A DNA stretch of 11,263 bases from RUG754 sp045545455 (GTDB lineage Bacteria > Bacillota > Clostridia > Peptostreptococcales > Anaerovoracaceae): positions 1-11,263 of the forward strand of contig JAZQAY010000115.1 in assembly GCA_045545455.1 (NCBI GenBank), given 5' to 3'. Each line of letters begins with the position of its first letter. The first letter of the stretch is position 1. The notes beneath the pieces are model-generated. The model was given only the letters and a program-made list of their open reading frames with translations. It was not told the DNA's origin and did no database searches. Positions 5,074-11,263 of the stretch are shown here, in pieces. Both the position numbers and the translations under genes were made by a program.

Positions 5074-6787
5074 TACGCTCAGACCTCCTTTCGTGCCCGA
5101 TGAACCGGCTGACAAAGGCCTGCCCGTCATCTATACCGCAAAGCTTCGCAAGTCCGTAAAGGGACGTTTCCTTAAGGCTGGCCCTCCTTATGATATCTTC
5201 GTTTGTCAGGATGTTTGCAGCTGTGTCGCAGGCGATGATCTCACCGTCTGAAAATACCACGGACCTTTCGGCGTATTCCAGCATGAGGTGCATGTCGTGA
5301 GTGATAAGTATTACCGTAGTCCCCCTGCCATTAAGCTCCTTCAGGAACTCCATGATCTCAGTGTAGTGCCTGTAGTCCTGGCCTGCGGTGGGCTCGTCCA
5401 GTATCATTATCTCGGGCTCCATGGACATGATGGCCGCAATGGTCACCCTCTTTCTCTGACCGTAGCTCAGGGCGCTTATTGGCCAGTTCCTGAAGGGCCA
5501 GAGTCCGCAGACCTTAAGGGTATCGTTCACCTTTTCGGTGATCTCCTCCTCGGTCATGGTGCCTTTGTTCCTGAGGCCCATGGCCACCTCGTCGAAGATC
5601 ATGGTCTTCGAGATCATCTGGTTGGGGTTCTGCATGATGTAGCCTATGTGGTCCGCCCTTTCCTTTATGGAGAGGCCGCTTATGTCCTTTCCGTCAAGGA
5701 ACATGGTCCCAGTGTCCGGCGTTTCAAATCCGCAGATCACCTTGGAGAAGGTGGATTTCCCCGCACCGTTTCTGCCTACCACAGCCATCATCTCACCCTT
5801 ATACAGGTCGAAATCTATGTCTTTCAGAGCATGAAAATCATCCGCTTCGGACCTGTCGCTTCTGTAGGTGAAGTTAAGGTCTCTCACTGTGAGGATGTTC
5901 TCGCGATCCTTTTCGGGAATCTCAGGTTTCTCCTCCATGAACCAGTCCTTCACCTTCTGCTTTTCGGCGTCCGTGAGTTCTATGGTATCCAGTGAGGAGG
6001 ACTTCATCTCAGGTGTGATCTCCACCCCCGCATATTTAAGTGCGGTGACGTAGAGGGGCTCACGGATCCCGGCAGCTTTAAGCATGCCGGATGCAAGAAG
6101 TTCATCAGGAGTCATGTCCGCGGTTATCCTGCCCTTTTCCATGAGGATGATGCGGTCCACAGGCCTCCAGAGCACGTCCTCGAGCCTGTGCTCCACGATG
6201 ATAACGGTGTCGCCTGTCCTCTTATGGATCTCATCGATCAGCTCTATGGCTTTCTTACCGGTCTCGGGGTCCAGGTTGGCCAGGGGCTCGTCAAAGAGCA
6301 GCGTGTCCACGTTATCGATCATGACGCCGCCGAGAGACACCCTCTGCTTCTGTCCTCCTGAAAGCTCCTGAGGAGAGTGGAGAAGGTGTGACCCGATGTT
6401 TACCACGTCCGCGATCTCAGCCACCCTGTCGTGAAGCTCGGGCTCCCCCACAGCGTCGTTCTCCAGCGCAAAGGCAAGATCCTCCGCGACCGTGAGCCCG
6501 ATGAACTGGGAGTCCTGGTCCTGAAGGACGGTCCCCACCTTCTTCGACAGTTCGAAGATGGACATGTCCCAGGTGTCCTTCCCGTCCATGGTAAGGCTTC
6601 CCTCCTTCTCGCCCTCGAGGGAGAATGGAATGAGTCCGTTAAGGCAGTGGATCAGTGTGGACTTTCCGCAGCCCGAAGGTCCTGCTATAAGGACCTTTTC
6701 TCCGGGATTTATTTTTAGATTAATATCGCGCAGGGTATAGTCCACCTGCGCGTTATATTTGAATCCGAAATTTTTGAATTCTATCAT
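5057..6787 (-). CDS. ECF transporter ATPase, two ABC domains fused in one chain
   Basis: A 576-residue cytoplasmic protein that supplies both ATPases of the ECF importer in one polypeptide (YkoD-like architecture). First domain: Walker A GPSGCGKST (36-44), signature LSGGQ (142-146), Walker B with D166-E167, switch His200. A charged linker follows (about 255-298). Second domain: Walker A GRNGAGKST (338-346), signature LSYGQ (440-444, Tyr in place of the second residue of the Gly pair), Walker B LDEP with catalytic E465, switch His497 (THD). Both catalytic Glu and both His are present, so neither site looks dead. The last 75 residues (ending KETSLYGLAKLCGI...) are a C-terminal extension with a KETSLY stretch. 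The start codon shares its A with the stop of the S-component gene (TAATG), with AAGGA upstream; the end overlaps ecfT by 17 nt. This is the middle gene of an S-A/A'-T operon. Confidence 0.95.
   Translation of the reverse strand: MIEFKNFGFKYNAQVDYTLRDINLKINPGEKVLIAGPSGCGKSTLIHCLNGLIPFSLEGEKEGSLTMDGKDTWDMSIFELSKKVGTVLQDQDSQFIGLTVAEDLAFALENDAVGEPELHDRVAEIADVVNIGSHLLHSPQELSGGQKQRVSLGGVMIDNVDTLLFDEPLANLDPETGKKAIELIDEIHKRTGDTVIIVEHRLEDVLWRPVDRIILMEKGRITADMTPDELLASGMLKAAGIREPLYVTALKYAGVEITPEMKSSSLDTIELTDAEKQKVKDWFMEEKPEIPEKDRENILTVRDLNFTYRSDRSEADDFHALKDIDFDLYKGEMMAVVGRNGAGKSTFSKVICGFETPDTGTMFLDGKDISGLSIKERADHIGYIMQNPNQMISKTMIFDEVAMGLRNKGTMTEEEITEKVNDTLKVCGLWPFRNWPISALSYGQRKRVTIAAIMSMEPEIMILDEPTAGQDYRHYTEIMEFLKELNGRGTTVILITHDMHLMLEYAERSVVFSDGEIIACDTAANILTNEDIIRRASLKETSLYGLAKLCGIDDGQAFVSRFIGHERRSERNAEPL
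5083..5089 (-). promoter_or_regulatory. Ribosome binding site that fixes the EcfT start
   Basis: AGGAGGT on the minus strand, 9 nt before ATG (5073-5071), inside the last codons of the ATPase gene. It decides between the 275-residue and 294-residue versions of EcfT in favour of the shorter one. Confidence 0.75.
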
Positions 6788-7338
6788 TACTGTTCTTCCT
6801 TAAGGCTGCCCTTCTTAGGCTTAGCTGCTGCGTAAGCGATGCAAAGGATAGTTCCCACGATAGCAGTGGTCACGATGTTGGAAGCGCCTGCTACCAGTCC
6901 CTGAAGGAATACCTTGGATGCAGGTTCTGCATACATGAGAATATCAAGTGCGGGAGCTACGATACCCCAGGCGATGATGTGTCCTATGAGCTGGGTCACG
7001 TTGAATCTCACGATCTGTTTGCCGCCGAACTCGCCCTTGTCAAGCCCGAAGATCTTCTTCATGCTTCCCATAAGAAGTCCAAAGATGGCTGTGGCGAATA
7101 CCCAGCTCCACCATACTCCCCAGCCCCAGCTGAAGTCGATGAGAGCATGTCCGATGAGTCCTGCCAGAAGACCTACGACAGGTCCGAAAGCTGCTGCCAG
7201 GAAGGCAAGCACGCCGTACTGGATATTGATGGTCACGTTGGGGATCGGGCAAGGGATGACAATGAATCTTCCGCATACGAAGAAGAGTGCTGCTCCGATA
7301 CCGATGGCAACTATGGATTTAACTGCATTATTTTTCAT
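6787..7338 (-). CDS. ECF transporter S component, UPF0397 family
   Basis: A 183-residue membrane protein with about six hydrophobic segments (roughly 8-29, 38-60, 73-92, 112-130, 145-172, some split) and a short basic/acidic tail. It is the substrate-binding subunit of the ECF importer. The opening AVKSIVAIGIGAALFF, the I-P-x-P-I-P-N segment at 28-34, QYGVLAF (40-46) and LIGHALIDFSWG (61-72) match UPF0397, a family regularly found next to a fused double ATPase and an EcfT. Databases often label the family 'ECF-type riboflavin transporter', but substrate assignment is weak. No FMN, TPP or cobalamin riboswitch precedes it: the 5' UTR is only about 30 nt. First gene of the operon, with AAAGGA about 8 nt before the ATG. 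Membrane and family assignment are firm; substrate is open. Confidence 0.9.
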   Translation of the reverse strand: MKNNAVKSIVAIGIGAALFFVCGRFIVIPCPIPNVTINIQYGVLAFLAAAFGPVVGLLAGLIGHALIDFSWGWGVWWSWVFATAIFGLLMGSMKKIFGLDKGEFGGKQIVRFNVTQLIGHIIAWGIVAPALDILMYAEPASKVFLQGLVAGASNIVTTAIVGTILCIAYAAAKPKKGSLKEEQ

Positions 7339-7375
7339 GATATGATTCCTTTCTTTTCCCCTTTTTATGCAAAAA

Positions 7376-7405
7376 ATTATACACCCTGTTGTCTTCCATT
7401 GTCAA
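7376..7405 (-). promoter_or_regulatory. Promoter of the ECF importer operon
   Basis: On the minus strand TTGACA (7405-7400), 18-bp spacer, TATAAT (7381-7376). Both hexamers are perfect. The start is expected near 7369, leaving a UTR of about 30 nt with no room for a riboswitch. Confidence 0.83.
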
Positions 7406-7420
7406 TTGCTGAGGGGTATG

Positions 7421-7456
7421 AAAAAAAGCCATGAGACGATCTCATGGCTCTTTTTG
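7421..7456 (-). terminator. Rho-independent terminator of the P-type ATPase gene (bidirectional form)
   Basis: Perfect 10-bp stem AGCCATGAGA (7427-7436) / TCTCATGGCT (7440-7449) with a 3-nt loop. Minus-strand RNA ends in U7 (7427-7421); the plus-strand copy has T5 (7451-7455). It separates the ATPase unit from the ECF operon promoter. Confidence 0.9.
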
Positions 7457-7465
7457 TATTTGGCT

Positions 7466-10132
7466 TTATTTGCTCGAAGCCCTCTGGATGGCCTTCACTA
7501 TCTCGACGACAGGTATCATCAGGAATGCCAGTCCGATGGCTATGCCGTACTCTATGGGTTCTACGGTAGTGAACTCAAATGCCTTAGCGAGGAAAGGTAT
7601 CTCGCACACCGAAGTGGTGAGGATAAGCGATCCCACAGCAGCTCCTATAAGGAGCCAGTTGGTGGAGCCCAGTTTGAAGATGCTTCCTCTCTGGGACCTC
7701 ATGTTAAGTGAATGGAAGATCTCAGCCATGGACATGGTGAGGAAAGCCATGGTGGTTCCGTCTGCGGAGTTTGTGATCTCCCATACTCCGGTCTCCATGT
7801 AGTGACCGATGAAGTATGAAACCAGGGTCAGTATCGTTACCAGAAGTCCCTGGTACATGATATCGAATCCCATGCCGCCTGCGAAGATGCCGGCCTTGGC
7901 TTCACGGGGCTTTCTCTCCATGATGTTGGGTTCTGCCTTTTCTGTTCCAAGAGCCAATGCCGGGAAGCAGTCGGTTACCAGGTTGATCCAGAGAAGATGT
8001 ACAGGCTTCAGGATAACGAAGCCCATGAGGGTCGCGATGAATATCGAAAGCACCTCGCTCATGTTGGAGCCCAGCAGGAACTGGATAGCCTTACGGATGT
8101 TATCGTAGATCCTCCTGCCCTCTTCAACAGCTCCCACGATGGTCGCAAAGTTATCGTCAGCCAGTACCATATCCGCTACGTTCTTGGTTACGTCGGTACC
8201 GGTTATACCCATGCCGACACCGATATCCGCAGACTTGATTGAAGGAGCGTCGTTAACGCCGTCTCCGGTCATGGCTGTGACGTAGCCTGCCTTCTGCCAG
8301 GCGTTTACTATCCTTGTCTTATGCTCGGGCTGTACGCGGGCGTATACCGAGATATCCCTGAACTTGGACTCGTATTCTTCGTCGTCCATCTCGCTTAACT
8401 GTGAACCGGTGATGGCCAGGTTGCCTTCCTTGAGGATACCCAGCTCCTTGGCGATGGCGCAGGCTGTATCGATGTGGTCTCCAGTGATCATGATGGGACG
8501 GATGCCTGCATGCTTGCACTCAACGATGGCGTCCTTTACCTCAGGTCTCACTGGGTCGATCATGCCTGTAAGTCCCACGAATACCAGATCGTGCTCCAGA
8601 TAGTCCGCATCGAAATAGATGGGCATGTCGTCCCACATCCTTGCAGCGCAGGCAAGCACGCGGAGTGCACGGTCAGCCATGGTCTTGTTCTCACGTACGA
8701 TATATTCCCTGTATTCATCCGTCATGGGAAGGATCTTGTCTCCTGCCAGACGATAGGTGCACTTGTTTAAAACCACGTCGGGAGCACCCTTGGTGAACTG
8801 GATGTAAGACCTGTCCTTAGCCCTTACAACGTCACCGAAGAATGAATCCACCCAGTGGACCGTGGACATCATCTTACGGCCTGAATCGAAGGGAGCCTCG
8901 CCCACTCTGGGGTACTGCTTCTTGATATCGTTCTTGTTCATGCCGTGAGTGTTGAGCCATGCAACAAGAGCAGCCTCAGTGGGCTCTCCTGTGACGTTCA
9001 TGTCGTCATCGTTCTCAGCGTCTGAACAAAGAGCCATGGCTCTGGTGAGCATCTGCTCGTCGTCTCCGAAGTAGTCGACTACGGTCATCTTGTTCTGAGT
9101 GAGAGTTCCGGTCTTATCGGAACAGATGATCTGAGCGCAGCCCAGGGTCTCCACAGCTGTGAGCTTACGGATGATGGCGTTACGCCTGGACATGTTGGTA
9201 ACGCCTATTGAAAGCACTACTGTAACTACCGCAGCCAGACCTTCCGGGATAGCAGCTACCGCAAGCGACACCGCTATCATGAAGGAGTTTATGATGGTCT
9301 CGAAATCGAAACCGCCTGCTCTTATCACCTGTACTGCGAATACTACGATACATATTATGAGCACCAGCCAGGTAAGGGTCTTGGAAAGCTGAGCCATCTT
9401 GATCTGAAGGGGCGTCTGTCCGTCTTCAGCCAGCGTCAGGGCTTCAGCGATCTTACCCATCTCGGTATCCATACCGGTGGCGGTGATCACTGCGGAACCT
9501 CTGCCGTAAACCACGGTGGATCCCATGTATACCATGTTCTTCCTGTCTCCCAGAGGAATGTCCTTTGCTTCCTCCTGGAGCATTATCATATCAACATATT
9601 TATTAACAGGAACCGATTCTCCTGTAAGAGCAGCCTCTTCGATCTTAAGGCTGGCATTCTCGATTATACGTGCGTCAGCCGGTACAGCGTCGCCAGCTTC
9701 CAGCATTATCACATCTCCGACAACCAGGTCTTCGGAGTGGACGATCTGCACGTGTCCGTCCCTCAGCACCTTGGAGGTCGCAGCCGACATCTGCTGCAGC
9801 GCCTCTATGGCCTTCTCCGCCTTGTTCTCCTGATAAACTCCCAGGATGGCGTTGATTATAACTACTGCCAGGATGATGATCACGTCCGCAAAGGACTCGC
9901 CCTCCACCACTGCCAGGACTCCGGATACCAGAGCCGCAGCCAGAAGGATGATGATCATGGGATCCGTCATCTGTTCAAAAAACTTTCTGATGGTGGATTT
10001 ACCCTTGGCTTCCTCCAGCTTGTTCTTGCCGTTCTTTGCAAGGCGCTTCGCAGCTTCTTCCGAGGTGAGACCCTCTTCAGAGCTGTTCACTTCCATAAGC
10101 ACCTGCTCTTTTTCTTCAAGATAGTACTTCAT
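7466..10132 (-). CDS. P2A-type cation-transporting ATPase (Ca2+/Mn2+ exporter)
   Basis: An 888-residue P-type ATPase of the SERCA/PMR1 class. In order: N-terminal cation ATPase domain (about 1-50); helices M1-M2 (58-100); actuator domain with TGES (170-173); M3-M4 (253-315) with AAIPEGL (293-299); phosphorylation motif DKTGT with Asp339; nucleotide domain (about 350-600, KGAPD at 448-452); GDGVND hinge (623-628); M5-M10. All residues lining both Ca2+ sites of SERCA have counterparts: E297 (M4), N690 and E693 (M5), N717, T720 and D721 (M6), and E804 (M8). Thus two ions per cycle are possible, unlike one-site bacterial homologues. Start supported by AGAGG 6 nt upstream of ATG. It is monocistronic and preceded by a yybP-ykoY-like riboswitch with an overlapping terminator, which suggests Mn2+ export as a main role. 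Ion identity is inference. Confidence 0.95.
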   Translation of the reverse strand: MKYYLEEKEQVLMEVNSSEEGLTSEEAAKRLAKNGKNKLEEAKGKSTIRKFFEQMTDPMIIILLAAALVSGVLAVVEGESFADVIIILAVVIINAILGVYQENKAEKAIEALQQMSAATSKVLRDGHVQIVHSEDLVVGDVIMLEAGDAVPADARIIENASLKIEEAALTGESVPVNKYVDMIMLQEEAKDIPLGDRKNMVYMGSTVVYGRGSAVITATGMDTEMGKIAEALTLAEDGQTPLQIKMAQLSKTLTWLVLIICIVVFAVQVIRAGGFDFETIINSFMIAVSLAVAAIPEGLAAVVTVVLSIGVTNMSRRNAIIRKLTAVETLGCAQIICSDKTGTLTQNKMTVVDYFGDDEQMLTRAMALCSDAENDDDMNVTGEPTEAALVAWLNTHGMNKNDIKKQYPRVGEAPFDSGRKMMSTVHWVDSFFGDVVRAKDRSYIQFTKGAPDVVLNKCTYRLAGDKILPMTDEYREYIVRENKTMADRALRVLACAARMWDDMPIYFDADYLEHDLVFVGLTGMIDPVRPEVKDAIVECKHAGIRPIMITGDHIDTACAIAKELGILKEGNLAITGSQLSEMDDEEYESKFRDISVYARVQPEHKTRIVNAWQKAGYVTAMTGDGVNDAPSIKSADIGVGMGITGTDVTKNVADMVLADDNFATIVGAVEEGRRIYDNIRKAIQFLLGSNMSEVLSIFIATLMGFVILKPVHLLWINLVTDCFPALALGTEKAEPNIMERKPREAKAGIFAGGMGFDIMYQGLLVTILTLVSYFIGHYMETGVWEITNSADGTTMAFLTMSMAEIFHSLNMRSQRGSIFKLGSTNWLLIGAAVGSLILTTSVCEIPFLAKAFEFTTVEPIEYGIAIGLAFLMIPVVEIVKAIQRASSK

Positions 10133-10187
10133 GCTTTTCCTCTCTGTATGTTAAGTATGGTTTATCCGCCATAACCGTGAGCCGCAT

Positions 10188-10226
10188 AAAAAAAGACTCA
10201 AAGTATAGGCTTCCTATACATGAGTC
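10188..10226 (-). terminator. Riboswitch expression-platform terminator
   Basis: On the minus strand GACTCA (10226-10221), GTATAGG (read at 10219-10213 as its complement CCTATAC), loop, and the return strand TGAGTC (10200-10195), then T7 (10194-10188). The 6-bp and 7-bp stems are separated by a small internal loop. It lies between the aptamer and the ATPase start codon. Its 5' arm overlaps the 3' strand of the aptamer closing helix (GACT, 10226-10223), so aptamer and terminator exclude each other. Confidence 0.85.
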
Positions 10227-10310
10227 TCGCAATTTGATGCAAGCCAGATCTTAGATCGCGAATGTTGACTTGCAACGCTGTATGCGCTTGCTACTCCCCC
10301 ACGGGACTTT
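10222..10310 (-). promoter_or_regulatory. yybP-ykoY-like manganese riboswitch aptamer
   Basis: The minus-strand RNA carries the hallmark GGGGGAGUAGC (10300-10290). Hairpin GCAAGCGC (10291-10284) / GCGUUGC (10278-10272) follows, then a second arm AAGUCA (10271-10266) / UGGCUU (10246-10241) with an inner GAUC/GAUC pairing, and finally UUGCGAGACU. The latter resembles the 3' GCAAGACC of known yybP-ykoY RNAs. Closing helix: AGUC (10308-10305) with GACU (10226-10223). When the aptamer is closed by metal, GACU is unavailable to the downstream terminator, predicting an ON switch, as described for this class. The second conserved loop (usually ACAUACG-like) appears only as ACAUUCG and is placed unusually, so this may be a variant, or less likely a NiCo-type RNA. 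The downstream P2A ATPase fits the Mn2+ class. Confidence 0.75.
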
Positions 10311-10313
10311 AGA

Positions 10314-10342
10314 ATTTTATCATAAACGGCGGGCGGTGTCAA
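10314..10342 (-). promoter_or_regulatory. Promoter of the riboswitch-ATPase unit
   Basis: On the minus strand TTGACA (10342-10337), 17-bp spacer, TAAAAT (10319-10314). Eleven of twelve consensus positions match. Initiation near 10308 would place the first transcribed bases at the closing helix of the riboswitch. Confidence 0.82.
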
Positions 10343-10349
10343 TGACCAT

Positions 10350-10424
10350 GGCGCCGCCTTTTTTGAATTATACGCGGCGCCGCTTTTTTTGAATTGCACA
10401 CGTCGGCGCCGCCTTTTTTGAATT
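10350..10424. repeat. Three near-identical GGCGCCGC-T-run-GAATT repeats
   Basis: On the plus strand, 20-bp units at 10350-10369, 10376-10395 and 10405-10424: GGCGCCGC, then C or T, then six T, then GAATT. Units 2 and 3 extend to GAATTGCAC. Start-to-start distances are 26 and 29 bp. Each unit begins with the self-complementary GGCGCC, so any two can pair; units 1 and 2 form GGCGCCGC/GCGGCGCC followed by T7, a terminator-like structure in the plus direction. No plus-strand gene precedes it. On the minus strand, where the flanking genes lie, the T-runs become A-runs, so the block is not a normal terminator for the radical SAM gene. Spacers are too short and unequal for a CRISPR. Confidence 0.75.
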
Positions 10425-10430
10425 GCACTG

Positions 10431-11263
10431 TTATACGGCTTCCTTAGCTTTTCCCTCAGCCAGGATGGACTCTACCTGCTCCTTCTTCTCGAAGAGCACG
10501 CAGCCTCCGAGGTGCGACTCTCCCAGGAGTCCCTGAATCTGGAGCTGCTCAAAGAGCCTGGAGCTTATGGCATCCTTAAGTGAAGTATCCTTCACGTTTA
10601 TATCCGAATAAGGTGAGAACGGACAGGGCTCTGCTCCGCCGTGGGAGTTGATGTGGAAGAAGCCTCTTCCGGCAGCCATGCAGCCTCCGTTTGAAAGCTC
10701 GTCCCCGGGGAATGAGAGGAGAACGATCTCAGTGGTGCGTCTTCTCATCTCGTCCATGGCCTGAGCCACGTATACTCTCTCCGGATCACCGGGAGCCAGA
10801 TACTGCGCCTCTTCGGTAACAGGTACGAACTCTACGTAGATAATGAGCTTGCATCCTTTGTTCATCAGATCTTCGATGAACTCAGGAGAAGTTACTTCTT
10901 TATAGTTCTCCGTGGTCACCGTGATGGATGCTCCGAAGATCATGCCGTTATCCCTAAAGGTGTTCATGTTGGCTTCGATGCAGTCATAGATGCCCTCGCC
11001 TCTTCTTCCGTCGGTGATCTCCCTGTCTCCCTCGATGCTGAGCACGGGAAGCAGGTTCCTGTTCTTATCGAAGAGATCGAAATACTTTTCGTCTATATAA
11101 GTCCCGTTGGTGAAAACCGGGAAGATGATGTTCTTATATGTGCTTGCTGCTTCTATTACGTCGCGCCTTAAGAGCGGTTCCCCTCCTGCAAGCATGATGA
11201 AGCTTATACCAAGCTCATCAGCCTCTGTGAAGACCTTTGACCATTCAAAGTCGGATCGTAGCC
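10431..11263 (-). CDS. Radical SAM protein, C-terminal part (5' end outside window)
   Basis: The last 276 residues are present. The reading frame continues upstream of the internal Met codon at 11195 (in frame: LRSDFEWSKVFTEADELGIS, then F-I), so the gene enters from the right edge. The 4Fe-4S motif CxxxCxxC is expected beyond the window. Visible radical SAM core features: GGEPLLR, which binds the SAM amino group; FPVFTNGTYI strand; LSIEGDREITDGRRG, the pattern common in SPASM/twitch-type enzymes; SITVTTEN strand. The C-terminal part holds only three Cys (NGGC, AEPCPF, LGGC), which may hold an auxiliary cluster, fewer than a full seven-Cys SPASM domain. Substrate unknown. The stop TAA is followed by the GGCGCC repeat block and no minus-strand terminator that I can see. 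Confidence 0.88.
   Translation of the reverse strand, partial: LRSDFEWSKVFTEADELGISFIMLAGGEPLLRRDVIEAASTYKNIIFPVFTNGTYIDEKYFDLFDKNRNLLPVLSIEGDREITDGRRGEGIYDCIEANMNTFRDNGMIFGASITVTTENYKEVTSPEFIEDLMNKGCKLIIYVEFVPVTEEAQYLAPGDPERVYVAQAMDEMRRRTTEIVLLSFPGDELSNGGCMAAGRGFFHINSHGGAEPCPFSPYSDINVKDTSLKDAISSRLFEQLQIQGLLGESHLGGCVLFEKKEQVESILAEGKAKEAV

Noticed and set aside
5074..5130. Longer EcfT start adding 19 residues
   Set aside because: The shorter start has a strong AGGAGGT site at 9 nt and gives the usual EcfT N-terminus; the extension lies within the ATPase gene and has no good RBS seen.
7339..7375. Vitamin riboswitch for the ECF operon
   Set aside because: A perfect promoter lies only about 30 nt before the gene, leaving no space for an aptamer.
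10350..10424. CRISPR array
   Set aside because: Only three short repeats with 6 and 9 bp between them; spacers are far too short and no cas genes are nearby.

Overview
The window looks like chromosomal DNA of a low-to-mid-GC Gram-positive anaerobe, probably a clostridial Firmicute. The evidence is AGGAGG-type ribosome binding sites, near-consensus TTGACA/TATAAT promoters, U-tailed hairpin terminators, and Firmicute families (UPF0397-type ECF S component with a fused double ATPase, a DUF4349 lipoprotein, a Mn-type riboswitch). Genus cannot be fixed from what is visible. All genes except one (a PAP2 phosphatase) lie on the minus strand.

Layout, left to right. (1) 1-305: first codons of a minus-strand gene resembling DUF4342 proteins, its promoter, a roughly 150-nt leader, and the terminator of the next gene. 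(2) 306-1322: a DUF4349 lipoprotein with a coiled coil and a C-terminal membrane anchor. (3) 1457-2609: a two-gene operon, a free-standing B3/4 domain protein (related to the editing domain of PheRS beta) followed by a half-size EamA transporter. It starts from a perfect-consensus promoter and has a leader of about 147 nt that folds on paper into a hairpin plus a three-way junction. (4) 2845-3903 (+): an integral-membrane PAP2 phosphatase with a complete catalytic motif, divergent from the B3/4 operon and with an overlapping promoter. (5) 3904-4245: a gene-free stretch with three inverted repeats sharing the arm GGTGTCAA. Two serve as convergent terminators and the middle one has no evident role. 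(6) 4246-7338: an ECF importer operon in the order S component, fused double ATPase, EcfT, with overlapping genes. (7) 7466-10430: a P2A-type cation ATPase behind a yybP-ykoY-like (Mn2+) riboswitch with its own promoter and a terminator that overlaps the aptamer closing helix. (8) 10350-10424: three near-identical GC-palindrome/T-run repeats. (9) 10431-11263: the C-terminal part of a radical SAM protein that enters from the right edge.

The clearest functional logic is metal homeostasis: the riboswitch upstream of the ATPase argues that this 'calcium-type' pump exports Mn2+ (or Mn2+ and Ca2+). The least explained element is the structured leader of the B3/4-EamA operon, which I could not match to any riboswitch class from memory. 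It is the best candidate here for something undescribed.
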